A stretch of 64,000 nt of DNA from PFJX01 sp044227325 (lineage in GTDB: Bacteria > Pseudomonadota > Gammaproteobacteria > Burkholderiales > Thiobacillaceae): assembly GCA_044227325.1 (NCBI GenBank), contig JBGAFI010000010.1, positions 62,001 to 126,000 of the forward strand, given 5' to 3'. Numbering within the stretch: position 1 is the first letter of the stretch; every line of letters starts with the position of its first letter. The notes beneath the pieces are model-generated. The model was given only the letters and a program-made list of their open reading frames with translations. It was not told the DNA's origin and made no database searches. A program made the translations under genes and the position numbers. Shown in pieces: positions 26,384-35,160 of the stretch.

Positions 26384-27316
26384 TCACACATTCAACATCT
26401 CCCGCGCCTGTCGCGCATCCTCGTCGATCTGCGCGATCAGCGCCTCCAGACTCGGAAACTTCGCCTCGTCCCGCAGCTTGTGCAGAAACTCCACCCGCAA
26501 ATGTCGCCGATAGATGGACCGCTCGAAATTGAACAGATGCACTTCCAGGGTGGGCCGGCCGTTGGTGTGCACGGTGGGACGCGTGCCCAGGCTCGCCACG
26601 CCGGGCCAGTCCGGCTGCTCCAGGCCTTGGACGCGCACGGCGAAGATGCCGGTGAGCGGCGGGCGGTTGTGCTTGAGTTGGATGTTCGCGGTGGGATAGC
26701 CGATCTTGCGGCCGAGCTGGTCGCCGCCCACCACCCGGCCGGAGATGGAGTAGGGCCGGCCCAGCAACTGGGCGGCCAGGGCCATGTCGCCGGCGGCCAG
26801 TGCCTCGCGCGCGGCGGTGCTGGAGGCGCGCTGGCCGGCGGCTTCCACCGTGTGCAGGGCTTCCGCCTCGAAGCCGAAGCGTTCGCCCAGTTGTTTCAGC
26901 AGGGCGAAATCTCCAGCCCGTTTCGCGCCGAAACGGAAGTCGTCGCCTACCAGCACATAGCGGGCCTGGAGGCCTTCCACCAGGATGCGGCGCACGAAAT
27001 CCTCGGCGGACAGGGTGGCGAAGGGGCGCGAGAATCGGCAGACGTGGACATGAGCCACGCCCAGGCCGCGCAATATCTCCAGCTTCTCGCGCAGGGAGGT
27101 GAGGCGGGTGGGCGCGGAATCCGGCGTGAAGATCTCGCGCGGGTGCGGCTCGAAGGTCAGCACGGCCGGCGCCGCGCCCACCGAGGCGGCGCGCGCGGTG
27201 AGCCGGGCCAGCATGGCCTGGTGGCCCAGATGCACCCCGTCGAAGTTGCCGATGGTGACGGCATTGGGGTGGTTGGCGCCGGACCGCGTGCCGAACCAGC
27301 CGTGAGTCATCCGCAT
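26384..27316 (-). CDS. ribF: Bifunctional riboflavin kinase/FAD synthetase
   Basis: RibF converts riboflavin to FMN and FAD. With the start MRMTHGWFGTRSG at 27316 it has 310 residues, the family norm. The N-terminal nucleotidyltransferase domain (about 1-185) has GNFDGVHLGHQ; the C-terminal flavokinase domain (about 190-305) has GRKIGYPTANI and GIFAVRV. A second ATG two codons later is possible. A longer open frame runs antisense in the gap and into murJ, and is rejected. The order murJ-ribF-ileS matches relatives. Confidence 0.95.
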   Translation of the reverse strand: MRMTHGWFGTRSGANHPNAVTIGNFDGVHLGHQAMLARLTARAASVGAAPAVLTFEPHPREIFTPDSAPTRLTSLREKLEILRGLGVAHVHVCRFSRPFATLSAEDFVRRILVEGLQARYVLVGDDFRFGAKRAGDFALLKQLGERFGFEAEALHTVEAAGQRASSTAAREALAAGDMALAAQLLGRPYSISGRVVGGDQLGRKIGYPTANIQLKHNRPPLTGIFAVRVQGLEQPDWPGVASLGTRPTVHTNGRPTLEVHLFNFERSIYRRHLRVEFLHKLRDEAKFPSLEALIAQIDEDARQAREMLNV

Positions 27317-27372
27317 GGTGGGGTTATCTCGTTGAAAAAACGTGAATTTTAGCGGCCGGCGAGGGGTAGCGT

Positions 27373-28911
27373 CTATTCGGCGGCGCGGCGCTTGAAGTCG
27401 GCGGGACGGAATCCCAGCAGGCCCAGGGTGGTGAAATAGATCAGCACGCCGCCCGCCACGAGACCGCCGAGATGCAGGATGCGGTGGCTGAAATGATAGG
27501 TCAGCCAGCGCGCCTCGCCGGCCATGGCGAACCAGAGGAACACGCCCATGGCGAGCAGGGCCAGGGCCAGTTTCGCCATGAACGCATACCAGCCGGGCTG
27601 GGGCTGGTAGATGTCCTGCTTGCGCAGCTTGTGCAGCAGGATGCCGGCGTTGAGGCAGGCGCCCAGGCCGATGGACAGGGCCAGGCCGGCGTGTTTCAGA
27701 TGCCAGACGAACAGCAGGTTCATCGCCTGGGTGGCGACCAGGGTGAAGATGGCGATCTTCACCGGCGTCTTGATGTTCTGGCGGGCGTAGAACCCCGGCG
27801 CCAGCACCTTCACCAGGATCAGGCCGAGCAGGCCGACGCTGTAGGCCACCAGTGCCCAGCGGGTCATTTCCAGGTCGTGGACGGAGAATTCGCCATAGAG
27901 AAACAGGGTGGCGATCAGGGGCACGGCGAGGATGCCCAAGGCCACGGCGGCGGGCGCGGCGAGCATCAGGGTCATGCGCAGGCCCCAGTCGAGCAGCCTG
28001 GAATATTGGGACGGGTCGTCGTCGGCGTAATGCTTCGCCAGGGAGGGCAGCAGGATGGTGCCCAGGGCCACGCCCAGCATGCCGGTGGGGAATTCCATGA
28101 GCCGATCGGCGTAGTAGAGCCAGGACACGCTGCCGGTATCCAGGAAGGAGGCGAACAGGGTGTTGATCAACAGGCTGACCTGGGCGATGGAGACGCCGAC
28201 TGCGGCGGGGCCCATGAGTTTGAGGATGCGGCGCACGCCCTCGTCCCGGGGCGTCCAATCCCAACTGGGCAGCATGCCCAGTTTTTTGAGCGAGGGGATC
28301 TGCAGGGACAGTTGCAGGATGCCGCCGAGAAACGCGCCCCAGCCCAGGGCCAGCACCGGCGGGTCGCACCAGGGCGCGGCGACGGTGGCGGCCAGTATCA
28401 TCGCCACGTTGAGCAGCACCGGCGTGAAGGCGGGCACCATGAAGCGGCTGAAGGAGTTGAGGATGCCGCCGGCGAAGGACACCAGAGAGATGAACAGGAT
28501 GTAGGGGAAGACGATGCGGGTCAGGTTGACCGTCAGTTCGAATTTGTCCGGCGTCGCCGCGAAGCCCGGCGCCGAGATCAGAACGATGAGGGGCGCGCCC
28601 AGCACGCCCAGGGCCGCGACGCCGGCCAGGATCACGAACAGCAGGGTGGCGACCCGGCCCACCAGCAGGCGGGCGGCCTCCTCACCGCGCTTGTTCCGGT
28701 ATTCCGCCAGGATGGGCACGAAAGCCTGGGAAAACGCGCCTTCCGCGAACAGGCGGCGCAGCAGGTTGGGCAGCTTGAAGGCGACGAAGAAGGCGTCGGT
28801 CGCCGCGCCCGCGCCGAACGCGCGGGCGATCACCGCGTCGCGCGCGAAGCCCAGGATGCGGGACAGCAAGGTCATGGAGCTGACCGCGGCGAGGGCGCGC
28901 AGGAGGTTCAT
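27373..28911 (-). CDS. murJ: Lipid II flippase MurJ
   Basis: MurJ moves the peptidoglycan precursor lipid II across the inner membrane. The 512-residue protein starts MNLLRALAAVSSMTLLSRILGFARDAVIARAFG-like, the typical MurJ N-terminus with the SRILGFARD motif, and shows about 14 hydrophobic segments along its length. It is divergent from rpsT, a common arrangement in beta- and gammaproteobacteria. Confidence 0.96.
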   Translation of the reverse strand: MNLLRALAAVSSMTLLSRILGFARDAVIARAFGAGAATDAFFVAFKLPNLLRRLFAEGAFSQAFVPILAEYRNKRGEEAARLLVGRVATLLFVILAGVAALGVLGAPLIVLISAPGFAATPDKFELTVNLTRIVFPYILFISLVSFAGGILNSFSRFMVPAFTPVLLNVAMILAATVAAPWCDPPVLALGWGAFLGGILQLSLQIPSLKKLGMLPSWDWTPRDEGVRRILKLMGPAAVGVSIAQVSLLINTLFASFLDTGSVSWLYYADRLMEFPTGMLGVALGTILLPSLAKHYADDDPSQYSRLLDWGLRMTLMLAAPAAVALGILAVPLIATLFLYGEFSVHDLEMTRWALVAYSVGLLGLILVKVLAPGFYARQNIKTPVKIAIFTLVATQAMNLLFVWHLKHAGLALSIGLGACLNAGILLHKLRKQDIYQPQPGWYAFMAKLALALLAMGVFLWFAMAGEARWLTYHFSHRILHLGGLVAGGVLIYFTTLGLLGFRPADFKRRAAE

Positions 28912-28991
28912 CGTGGGGCGGCGTTGTGGCGGGAAAGACGCGGCATGGTAGCGAATGGCCGGGCGCGGGGATAGTAAGTCGACGCGGGTGC

Positions 28992-29020
28992 TTGCCTAGC
29001 CGTAATTCGGCCGGTAAGAT
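28992..29020 (+). promoter_or_regulatory. Sigma-70 promoter of rpsT
   Basis: TTGCCT at 28992-28997 and TAAGAT at 29015-29020 are separated by 17 bases and lie about 40 bases before the rpsT ATG. The spacing is ideal and both boxes are good matches. Confidence 0.65.
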
Positions 29021-29059
29021 GCGCGTTTTCTCGTCGCATCCAGATCAAGGAGTTCCTGT

Positions 29060-29323
29060 ATGGCTAACAGCGCACAGGCAAAGAAACGCGCCCGTCAGGC
29101 TGCCTCGCAGCGTCTGCATAACATGGCCCAGCGCTCGGCTTACCGGACCGCGGTCAAGAAGGTTCGCAAGGCGATCGAAGCGGGCGACAAGAGCGCCGCC
29201 CAGGCCGCCCTCATCGAAAACATGTCCGTCATCGACAGCCTCGCCGACAAGAAGATCGTGCACAAGAACAAGGCCGCCCGCCATAAGAGCCGCCTGTCCG
29301 GCGCCATCAAGGCCATGGCCTGA
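29060..29323 (+). CDS. rpsT: Ribosomal protein S20
   Basis: An 87-residue, lysine- and alanine-rich 30S protein starting MANSAQAKKRARQAASQRLHN, the standard S20 beginning. AAGGAG lies 9 bases before the ATG. It is monocistronic, with its own promoter and a strong terminator, which is typical for rpsT. Confidence 0.98.
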   Translation: MANSAQAKKRARQAASQRLHNMAQRSAYRTAVKKVRKAIEAGDKSAAQAALIENMSVIDSLADKKIVHKNKAARHKSRLSGAIKAMA

Positions 29324-29347
29324 TCGCCGCAAGTTTCTGTTTGCAAG

Positions 29348-29378
29348 CCGCCCGGCAGGTCCGGGCGGTTTTGTTTTG
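29348..29378 (+). terminator. Rho-independent terminator after rpsT
   Basis: A perfect 8-bp stem CCGCCCGG/CCGGGCGG with loop CAGGT is followed by TTTTGTTTTG. Confidence 0.88.
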
Positions 29379-29419
29379 TGGCGAGGGATTCGTCCGGGCG
29401 TGTGTCGGAACGGCCTGGT

Positions 29420-29710
29420 TTAGCGCGCCGTCCGGCGTCCGTCGGTGACTTCCAGGTCGTTCTGGGTCGCGAAGTCCAGCAGGAACTTGAACAGGCGGGA
29501 ATCCTCGAGTTCCAAGGCCCGGTTGATCACCACGCAGCGGACACCCTCGCGGGTCACCGGCCGCACGTTGGGCGAGTAGTTAAGCCGGTTGTCGCTGCCG
29601 ACATGGGACGCCACGCTCGCCAGACGTTCAGCCCAGTCGCTGGGACGAAAAGTGCGGCCCTGCGTGGTGACGCCTCGGATGACCACTTCGCCGGCGAATG
29701 CGGATTCCAT
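29420..29710 (-). CDS. DUF3579 family protein
   Basis: A 96-residue protein starting MESAFAGEVVIRGVTTQGRTFRPSDWAERL, matching the small betaproteobacterial DUF3579 family. It has no signal peptide or membrane segment; the sequence mixes short strands and a C-terminal helix (LFKFLLDFATQNDLEV). Its function is unknown. It is convergent with rpsT and divergent from ppa. Confidence 0.8.
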   Translation of the reverse strand: MESAFAGEVVIRGVTTQGRTFRPSDWAERLASVASHVGSDNRLNYSPNVRPVTREGVRCVVINRALELEDSRLFKFLLDFATQNDLEVTDGRRTAR

Positions 29711-29735
29711 GTTTGGGGCTATGCTCTTGACTGGG

Positions 29736-29762
29736 TTGGCGGGGATTTTACCCGCCTATAAT
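29736..29762 (+). promoter_or_regulatory. Candidate promoter of ppa
   Basis: A perfect -10 TATAAT lies at 29757-29762, 30 bases before the ppa ATG. TTGGCG at 29736-29741 is a possible -35 with a short 15-base spacer; TTGACT at 29727 is a better hexamer but 24 bases away. Confidence 0.5.
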
Positions 29763-29792
29763 CGGCAGCCTTATGAAAAACTGGAGAAGAGA

Positions 29793-30341
29793 ATGAGCTT
29801 GGATCGCGTACCCGTCGGCCGGGATATCCCCAATGATTTCAACGTCGTCATCGAGATTCCCGCCCATGGCGAGCCCATCAAGTACGAGGTGGACAAGGCC
29901 AGCGGCGCCATGTTCGTGGACCGCTTCATGTCCACCGCGATGCACTACCCCTGCAACTACGGCTACATCCCCCACACCCTGTCCGAGGATGGCGATCCGG
30001 TGGACGTGCTGGTGATCACCCCCATTCCCCTGATCACCGGCGTGGTGGTGCGTTGCCGCCCGGTGGGCATGCTGAAGATGGCCGACGAGGCGGGTGTCGA
30101 CGCGAAGCTGCTGGCGGTGCCGGTGGACAAGCTCACCAATCTGTACCGGGACATCGAATCCCCCCGCGATCTGCCGGAATCCATGCTGAACCAGATTTCC
30201 CACTTCTTTGAGCACTACAAGGATCTTGAAGCGGGCAAATGGGTGAAGGTCGAGGGCTGGGTCGGCGCCGAGGAAGCCAAGGCGGAAATTCTGGCCGGCG
30301 TCGCGCGTTACCAGGCTACCCCGGAAAAACCCGGTTTCTGA
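29793..30341 (+). CDS. ppa: Inorganic pyrophosphatase
   Basis: A family I soluble pyrophosphatase that hydrolyses PPi to drive biosynthesis. The start MSLDRVPVGRDIPNDF at 29793 is preceded by GGAGAAGAG; 182 residues is family length. The metal-binding signature DGDPVD is at residues 66-71 and CNYGYIP at 54-60. Its stop overlaps the start of the next gene by one base (TGATG). Confidence 0.97.
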   Translation: MSLDRVPVGRDIPNDFNVVIEIPAHGEPIKYEVDKASGAMFVDRFMSTAMHYPCNYGYIPHTLSEDGDPVDVLVITPIPLITGVVVRCRPVGMLKMADEAGVDAKLLAVPVDKLTNLYRDIESPRDLPESMLNQISHFFEHYKDLEAGKWVKVEGWVGAEEAKAEILAGVARYQATPEKPGF

Positions 30342-30898
30342 TGCGCGTCTGCATCCTCTCCGACAGCCACGACAACCGCCGCCTGCTGGAACACGCGGTG
30401 GCGGACGCGAAGGCGCGGGGAGCCGAGGCCATTCTGCATTGCGGCGACGTGGTGGCGCCCACCACCTTGCGCGTGTTGAAGAAGTTCGAGTTGCCGGTGC
30501 ACGCCATCCACGGCAACAACACCGGCGACCTCTACGCCATGAGCCAGCTTGCCCACGAACCCGACAGTCTGGTGCGCTACCACGGCCAGGACGCGGTGGT
30601 TCACCTCGCGGGGCGCAGCCTGTTCATGGTGCATTACCCCCACTACGCCCTGGGCATGGCCCTGACCGGCGACTACGATCTGGTTTGTTGCGGCCATGAC
30701 CATCGCGTCAGCATCCAGAGCGTCGCCAACATCAAGGGCGCCACCACCTGGCTGGTGAATCCCGGCACCGTCGGCGGCGTCGGCAAGGGGCCGACCTACG
30801 TGCTCGCCGATCTCGCGAACCTGTCCTTCGAGGTGTTCGATGTGCCCGCCGAGCCCGGCGAGGCCTGCAACATGCCGCCGGTCAGCGTTCACGTCTGA
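30341..30898 (+). CDS. YfcE/MJ0936-type metallophosphoesterase
   Basis: A 185-residue calcineurin-like phosphoesterase, starting MRVCILSDSHDN. Metal ligands are visible as Asp8 and His10, GDVV, GNNTGD, and the late VCCGHDHRV. Relatives hydrolyse phosphodiesters such as cyclic nucleotides, but the true substrate is not known. Coupled to ppa by a one-base overlap; its end overlaps the convergent DUF3025 gene by 10 bases. Confidence 0.88.
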   Translation: MRVCILSDSHDNRRLLEHAVADAKARGAEAILHCGDVVAPTTLRVLKKFELPVHAIHGNNTGDLYAMSQLAHEPDSLVRYHGQDAVVHLAGRSLFMVHYPHYALGMALTGDYDLVCCGHDHRVSIQSVANIKGATTWLVNPGTVGGVGKGPTYVLADLANLSFEVFDVPAEPGEACNMPPVSVHV

Positions 30899-31674
30899 GC
30901 GGCGCGCGCCGGACGGAAGATTTCCTTGTCGTCGTAGAACGCCGGGTCTTCGTTGGCGGGCCACCAGCCGGGAATGCCGAGCACAGGCAAGGGCGGGAGC
31001 TGGGCTGGGCGGGCGATGCGGCGGCTTTGCCAGACCGTGGCGACGGCCCGGTCCGTTTCCGCATCACGCTCATCCGGGCGCGCTTCCATCGGCACGAACA
31101 GGCATTTCGCCGTGATGCCGGGCCAGGGCGCCAGCAGTTTTTCCAGCACGGCGTGGCCGATGACGAAGGGTCTGACGCGGCGCCAGAGGCCGCGCCGATC
31201 GACGAAGGCCTCGCGCCATTTTCTTGCCGTGATCGATTCCGCCAATGCGGCCAATTCCGCCTCGGGGCCGGCGATGACCAGACCGCTTTCGTCGAACAGG
31301 GTGGCCGCGTCGGATTCCGGGCCGCGCGCCGACGCGATGTCCAGCGCGTCGCACTGCACCGCGTTCAGGGTGGACTTGGCGGCGGGAAAGGCGATCCAGG
31401 CGAGGGCATTGAACAGGTCGTGCCAGTTGTCCGCGCGGGTGGGAACGGTGCCCTTGGCCAGGATGCCCGCTTCGTAGTCCCGTTGGCCGCAACGCCGGTA
31501 TTGGGGCTGGAAGCGGATCGGCAGACCGCGCGCATTGACGATCTTCCGCGCCTCCGCCAGCCGATTGAGCCGTTCCGTGGACGGCCAGTCCGTCCCGCTC
31601 AATTCCCCGACCCAGGGGCGCAGATGGGCGAAGGGCGGCGTCGCGGCGAAGTCGGCGCGCCAGGTATCGGTCAT
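30889..31674 (-). CDS. DUF3025 domain protein
   Basis: A 261-residue protein with the DUF3025 hallmarks: NARGLPIRFQPQ near the N-terminus, TRADNWHDLFNALAWIAFPAAK in the middle, a region LTLFDESGLVI-like, and the late LGIPGWWPANEDPAFYDD. No signal peptide or membrane segment. The start overlaps the end of the upstream thioredoxin-like gene by 4 bases (ATGA), suggesting an operon. Function unknown. Confidence 0.85.
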   Translation of the reverse strand: MTDTWRADFAATPPFAHLRPWVGELSGTDWPSTERLNRLAEARKIVNARGLPIRFQPQYRRCGQRDYEAGILAKGTVPTRADNWHDLFNALAWIAFPAAKSTLNAVQCDALDIASARGPESDAATLFDESGLVIAGPEAELAALAESITARKWREAFVDRRGLWRRVRPFVIGHAVLEKLLAPWPGITAKCLFVPMEARPDERDAETDRAVATVWQSRRIARPAQLPPLPVLGIPGWWPANEDPAFYDDKEIFRPARAAQT

Positions 31675-32534
31675 CGTGTGAGTTCGGCCAGGCGCGAGCG
31701 GTAGCGCCGCGTCAACTCATGTTCCGGACCCAGCGTGTTGAACAGGGCGATCATGGCGCGGCGGCCGATGTCGTCTCGGTAAGCGGGCGCGCGCCGGGCC
31801 AGTTCCAAAAGTTGGTCCAGGGCGGCCGCAGGCATGTCGTCGAACAAGGCGCGGGCGGCCAGCGCGAGCCGGGCGCCATGGTTTTCCGCGTCGGCCGCGA
31901 GTTCGCCTTCCGCATCGTCCGGACCGTTGCCTGCGGCATCGATCAGTTCCAGATGGGAGAGCAGCGGCGCGATGTCGCCGGCGGCCCGCGCCGGCGCGGG
32001 CAGAGCGGACAGCAGGTCCAATGCTTCCCCGGCGCGGCCGGCCAGGGTGAGCAGTTTCGCCAGATCCACGGCGACGGCCAGATCCTCCGGCTGTTCCACC
32101 GCGATGCGGGCCAGCATGGCGATGGCTTCCTCGCTGCGGCCGGCCTGATGCAGGGCGAGGGCCGCCATGCGTTCCCGATCCTGCTCGCCGGCCAGGAAGC
32201 GCCCCAGGGCCGCGCGGAAGGTGCTGTCAGGTTCGGCGCCGTGGATGGTGTGGACGGCCTCGCCCTTGAGGAAGAATTTCACCGTGGGCACGCTGGTCAC
32301 GCCCATGCGGCGCGCGTTGTGGCCGAGCTTCTCGGTGTCGACCATCACCAGCAGGAAACGGCCGCCGTGCTCCGCAGCGAGCTGGACCAGGCGGGGCATG
32401 AGCAGCATGCAGGGGCCGGCCTTGGGCGACCAGAAGTGGACGACGACCAAGCCCTTCATGGAGTTGCCAAGAATGAGACGCTCGAAGTTTTCCGCGTCGG
32501 CGTCGAAGACGTAGGGCGAGAGGCGTTCGGACAC
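31671..32534 (-). CDS. Thioredoxin-fold/TPR protein, CnoX (YbbN) type
   Basis: I prefer the GTG at 32534 (287 residues): it follows the stop of the upstream gene by 2 bases and GGGGAT lies before it. An ATG at 32576 would overlap that gene by 40 bases. The N-terminal thioredoxin fold (about 10-110) has SPKAGPCMLLMP in place of WCGPC, so only one active-site Cys remains. TPR-like helices follow (about 130-285). CnoX binds unfolded proteins and passes them to chaperones; here that role is inferred. Confidence 0.82.
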   Translation of the reverse strand: MSERLSPYVFDADAENFERLILGNSMKGLVVVHFWSPKAGPCMLLMPRLVQLAAEHGGRFLLVMVDTEKLGHNARRMGVTSVPTVKFFLKGEAVHTIHGAEPDSTFRAALGRFLAGEQDRERMAALALHQAGRSEEAIAMLARIAVEQPEDLAVAVDLAKLLTLAGRAGEALDLLSALPAPARAAGDIAPLLSHLELIDAAGNGPDDAEGELAADAENHGARLALAARALFDDMPAAALDQLLELARRAPAYRDDIGRRAMIALFNTLGPEHELTRRYRSRLAELTR

Positions 32535-32536
32535 GT

Positions 32537-33619
32537 TCAGTATCCCCAAAGTTGTTTCCAGTCGATCTTCGGCCAAGCCGGTTCCACTTCCAACACGTTG
32601 CGCAGCCGATGGGTCCGGGTGGTCAGATCCCGTTCCCGCGGCGGGTCCAGGGGGCGCCCGCGGGAATCCATGAAGCTGACCGCGAAGCGGATCGAGCCGC
32701 CGCGACCGCGCCGGGTGATGCAGGCGTTTTCCTTATTCGCGAGCTTGACCAGGGTGCCGGGGGGAAACAGGCCGACACGGCGCAGCAACAGCGTGGCGAT
32801 CTGGCTGTCGAGTCGACCATTCTCGCGCCCGAAAATTTCCTGCAGGGCGAAGCGGCCGGATTTCGGCGGCCGGTAGTTGCGGCCGGTGATTTTCGCGCAA
32901 TAGGTATCCGCGACCCGCAGGATGCGCGCGCTCAGACGGATATCCGCCCCGGCGATGCCGGCCGGGTAGCCGCTGCCATCCATGTTCTCGTGATGCTGGG
33001 CCACCGTGTCCAGCCAGTCGAGATCGTTCAGCCCCGCCCGCGCCAGGCGTTCCACGGAACGCATCGGGTGGGCCAGCAGCCGCTGCCGCTCTTCCCGGGT
33101 GGGCGTGGCGGCCTGATCGGCGAGCCGGTCATGCAGGGGGAGATCGGCCAGATTCATGGTGAGGGCGGCCCCGGCCAGGCATTCCCGCTCCCGATCGTCG
33201 ATTTCCATCTGGTCAGCCAGGAGCAGCGCGACGAACATGACATGCAGACTGTGCGCGACGCTGGGACGGGCCAGGGGGGCGAGGCGCGGGTAGCCCAGGC
33301 AGGCGTCGCTGTCCACCTGGAACACCGCGCGCAAGTCCCGCGCCACGGCCCGCAGCGCATCGGGGTCGAAGGTGTTGTCCGCGGCGGACAGCAGCGCCTC
33401 GGCCTGCATGCCCAATCCCGCCAGACGGTCCAGAAGCCGGTTCGCATCCATGCCGGATTCGAGTTTTCGGAACAGGGGCCGCCCGAGCAGTTTCACGAAG
33501 TGGGCCTCGTCCGTGATGACCAGGCCTGCGCCGGCCACCAGCACGCCGGATTCCGTGAACAGATCCCACGGCAGGGGTTCGCCGATCAGGGACAGGTCGA
33601 GTTGGGCGGGTCGCAACAC
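32537..33619 (-). CDS. HD-GYP-like protein with incomplete HD site
   Basis: A 360-residue protein related to HD-GYP proteins. The helical core has HSLHVMFVALLLADQM, then AALTMNLADLPLHD where the metal-binding HD dipeptide is expected in LLHDIGK-like sequence, then HHENMDGSGYPAGI, which matches the GYP loop. Because the HD pair is not in its usual place, phosphodiesterase activity against cyclic di-GMP is doubtful; a regulatory or binding role is possible. It is divergent from the 95-residue gene at 33689. Confidence 0.8.
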   Translation of the reverse strand: MLRPAQLDLSLIGEPLPWDLFTESGVLVAGAGLVITDEAHFVKLLGRPLFRKLESGMDANRLLDRLAGLGMQAEALLSAADNTFDPDALRAVARDLRAVFQVDSDACLGYPRLAPLARPSVAHSLHVMFVALLLADQMEIDDRERECLAGAALTMNLADLPLHDRLADQAATPTREERQRLLAHPMRSVERLARAGLNDLDWLDTVAQHHENMDGSGYPAGIAGADIRLSARILRVADTYCAKITGRNYRPPKSGRFALQEIFGRENGRLDSQIATLLLRRVGLFPPGTLVKLANKENACITRRGRGGSIRFAVSFMDSRGRPLDPPRERDLTTRTHRLRNVLEVEPAWPKIDWKQLWGY

Positions 33620-33688
33620 GCGGACAGGTTTCTGGATGTGATGTGGGCGGGAGTATTATCCACGGGTCCAGTCCGTGGGAGCCCCAAG

Positions 33689-33976
33689 ATGACCGTCCAT
33701 GCCTTGAATAACCAGGAAATCCGCCTTCTGCGGGAAGAACTCGAACTGCTCATGGTCGAGCGCCAGAAACTGCTGCAAGTGGTGGGCGCTTCCGCCGTGT
33801 TGGTGGCCAACCTGGATTCGGACACCCTGCCCGAGGATCAGGACACCATCGATGCCGCCGAACTGCTGGCCGAGAGCCTGAACGCCCTGTCCGAGGAGAG
33901 TCTCAAGGATGCGCTGGAATCGGTGCGCGCCGAGTTCGATACCGAGGACCGGCAGGAAGGATCCCACCCCAGCTGA
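33689..33976 (+). CDS. Small acidic protein of unknown function
   Basis: A 95-residue protein starting MTVHALNNQEIRLLREELE at 33689. The first half is a likely helix or coiled coil with heptad leucines, the second half is very acidic (DSDTLPEDQDTIDAAELLAE). No family is recognised. A possible -10 TATTAT lies at 33653, and the hairpin CCACGG/CCGTGG (33660-33678) sits between it and the start. It stands alone between two minus-strand genes. Base composition is like its neighbours. Confidence 0.65.
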   Translation: MTVHALNNQEIRLLREELELLMVERQKLLQVVGASAVLVANLDSDTLPEDQDTIDAAELLAESLNALSEESLKDALESVRAEFDTEDRQEGSHPS

Positions 33977-33996
33977 GCAGGCGTCGGCGTCGCCGC

Positions 33997-34821
33997 TCAG
34001 GCCGCGCCGAGCAGGCGCACCTCCCGCTGCGGGAAGGGGATGACGATTCCCCGCGCGCGGAAAGTTTCCAGAATGGTTTTATTGATTTCCCCGGCCGCCT
34101 CGAGGAAATCCTCCGCCTTGACCCAGGGCTTCACCGCGATATCGACACTGGAGTCCGCCAGCGTCCGCACCAGGACCAGCGCTTCGGGATCGCGCAGAAC
34201 GCGCGGGTTGGCGGCCAATATTTCCCGGACCGAAGCCAGCGCCAGCGCGATGTCCGTGCCGTAGGCCACGCCCACCGCCAAATCCAGCTGACGGATGCCG
34301 CCGTGGTTGTGGAGTATCTCGCCGACGATCTTGCGGTTGGGGATCACCACGCGGGAGCGGTCCAGATGGCTCAAGACCGTGTTGAACAGGCTGATTTCCT
34401 CCACCACGCCTTCCTCGCCGACGATGGAGATGTATTCGCCGATCCGGAACGGATGCGTGAAGATGATGGTCAGGCCCGCGACCAGATTGCCCAGCACACC
34501 CTGCATGGCCAGGGCGACGCCGGCCCCCGCCACGCCCAGGCCGGCGATGAGCGGCAGCAGTTCCACCCCCAGGTTTTGCAGGGCGAGAATGAGGAACAGG
34601 CCGAACACGAGGATGCGCAGGATGCGCACCAGCAGTTGCCGCACCGTTTCCTCCATGCCCAGCCTGCCCAGCATGCGTTCGGCGAGCCCGCCCAGCCAGC
34701 GGCCGATGAAGAAGCCGACGACGAGAATCAGCAGCGCGACCAGGAGCTTGGGGCCGAACCGGATGGCGAGATCCAGCAGGGTGCTTTTTGCCTGTTCCAG
34801 CGTGGCGAGATGGTCGTCCAT
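33997..34821 (-). CDS. mscS: Small-conductance mechanosensitive channel MscS
   Basis: An inner-membrane channel that opens under membrane tension to release solutes. With the ATG at 34821 the protein has 274 residues and GGAACC upstream; a GTG at 34842 overlapping the hypC stop is an alternative. Three N-terminal membrane segments, the pore helix with GLGVAGAGVALAMQGVLGN, and the beta domain with NPFRIGEYI-type sequence (HPFRIGEYISIVGEEG) are seen. Its link to hypC is probably positional only. Confidence 0.93.
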   Translation of the reverse strand: MDDHLATLEQAKSTLLDLAIRFGPKLLVALLILVVGFFIGRWLGGLAERMLGRLGMEETVRQLLVRILRILVFGLFLILALQNLGVELLPLIAGLGVAGAGVALAMQGVLGNLVAGLTIIFTHPFRIGEYISIVGEEGVVEEISLFNTVLSHLDRSRVVIPNRKIVGEILHNHGGIRQLDLAVGVAYGTDIALALASVREILAANPRVLRDPEALVLVRTLADSSVDIAVKPWVKAEDFLEAAGEINKTILETFRARGIVIPFPQREVRLLGAA

Positions 34822-34838
34822 GGCGGTTCCGGAAGGGG

Positions 34839-35072
34839 TCACTGGTTGGGCGTTTCCGCGAGGATCAGGTCGTAGAGCTCCCAGGACAGCCGCGCATCCT
34901 CGGCGCTGACCTTGCGCACCGCCTGGCCGACGCTGACCATGACGAAATCGCCGACGGCCACCGGCTCATCCTGCAGCATGAACAGGGAAATATCGCGCTC
35001 GATGCCACGGGCTTCGCAACGGGCGGAAAGTCCGTCGACTTCAATAATTTGCATGGGGATGGCGAGACACAT
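34839..35072 (-). CDS. hypC: Hydrogenase maturation chaperone HypC
   Basis: HypC, with HypD, carries the Fe(CN)2CO group to the hydrogenase large subunit. The start MCLAIPMQI at 35072 is fixed by the conserved N-terminus, in which Cys2 is essential; 77 residues is family length. A longer upstream frame crosses the AT-rich gap and is rejected. It is transcribed away from the hydrogenase genes. No hypA, B, D, E or F is seen in the window. Confidence 0.95.
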   Translation of the reverse strand: MCLAIPMQIIEVDGLSARCEARGIERDISLFMLQDEPVAVGDFVMVSVGQAVRKVSAEDARLSWELYDLILAETPNQ

Positions 35073-35160
35073 GATGTAACCAATTAATAAAATTAATAAT
35101 AAGTATAAGTCATTGAATGCAGATGAAGAAGTCCGGAATATTGCAGAAAAATTGAGCAAT

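Noticed and set aside
25828..26391. Overlapping open frames of 100-190 codons in the ileS-ribF gap
   Set aside because: They follow the symmetry of the repeat element on both strands, have low-complexity products, and no ribosome site or family match.
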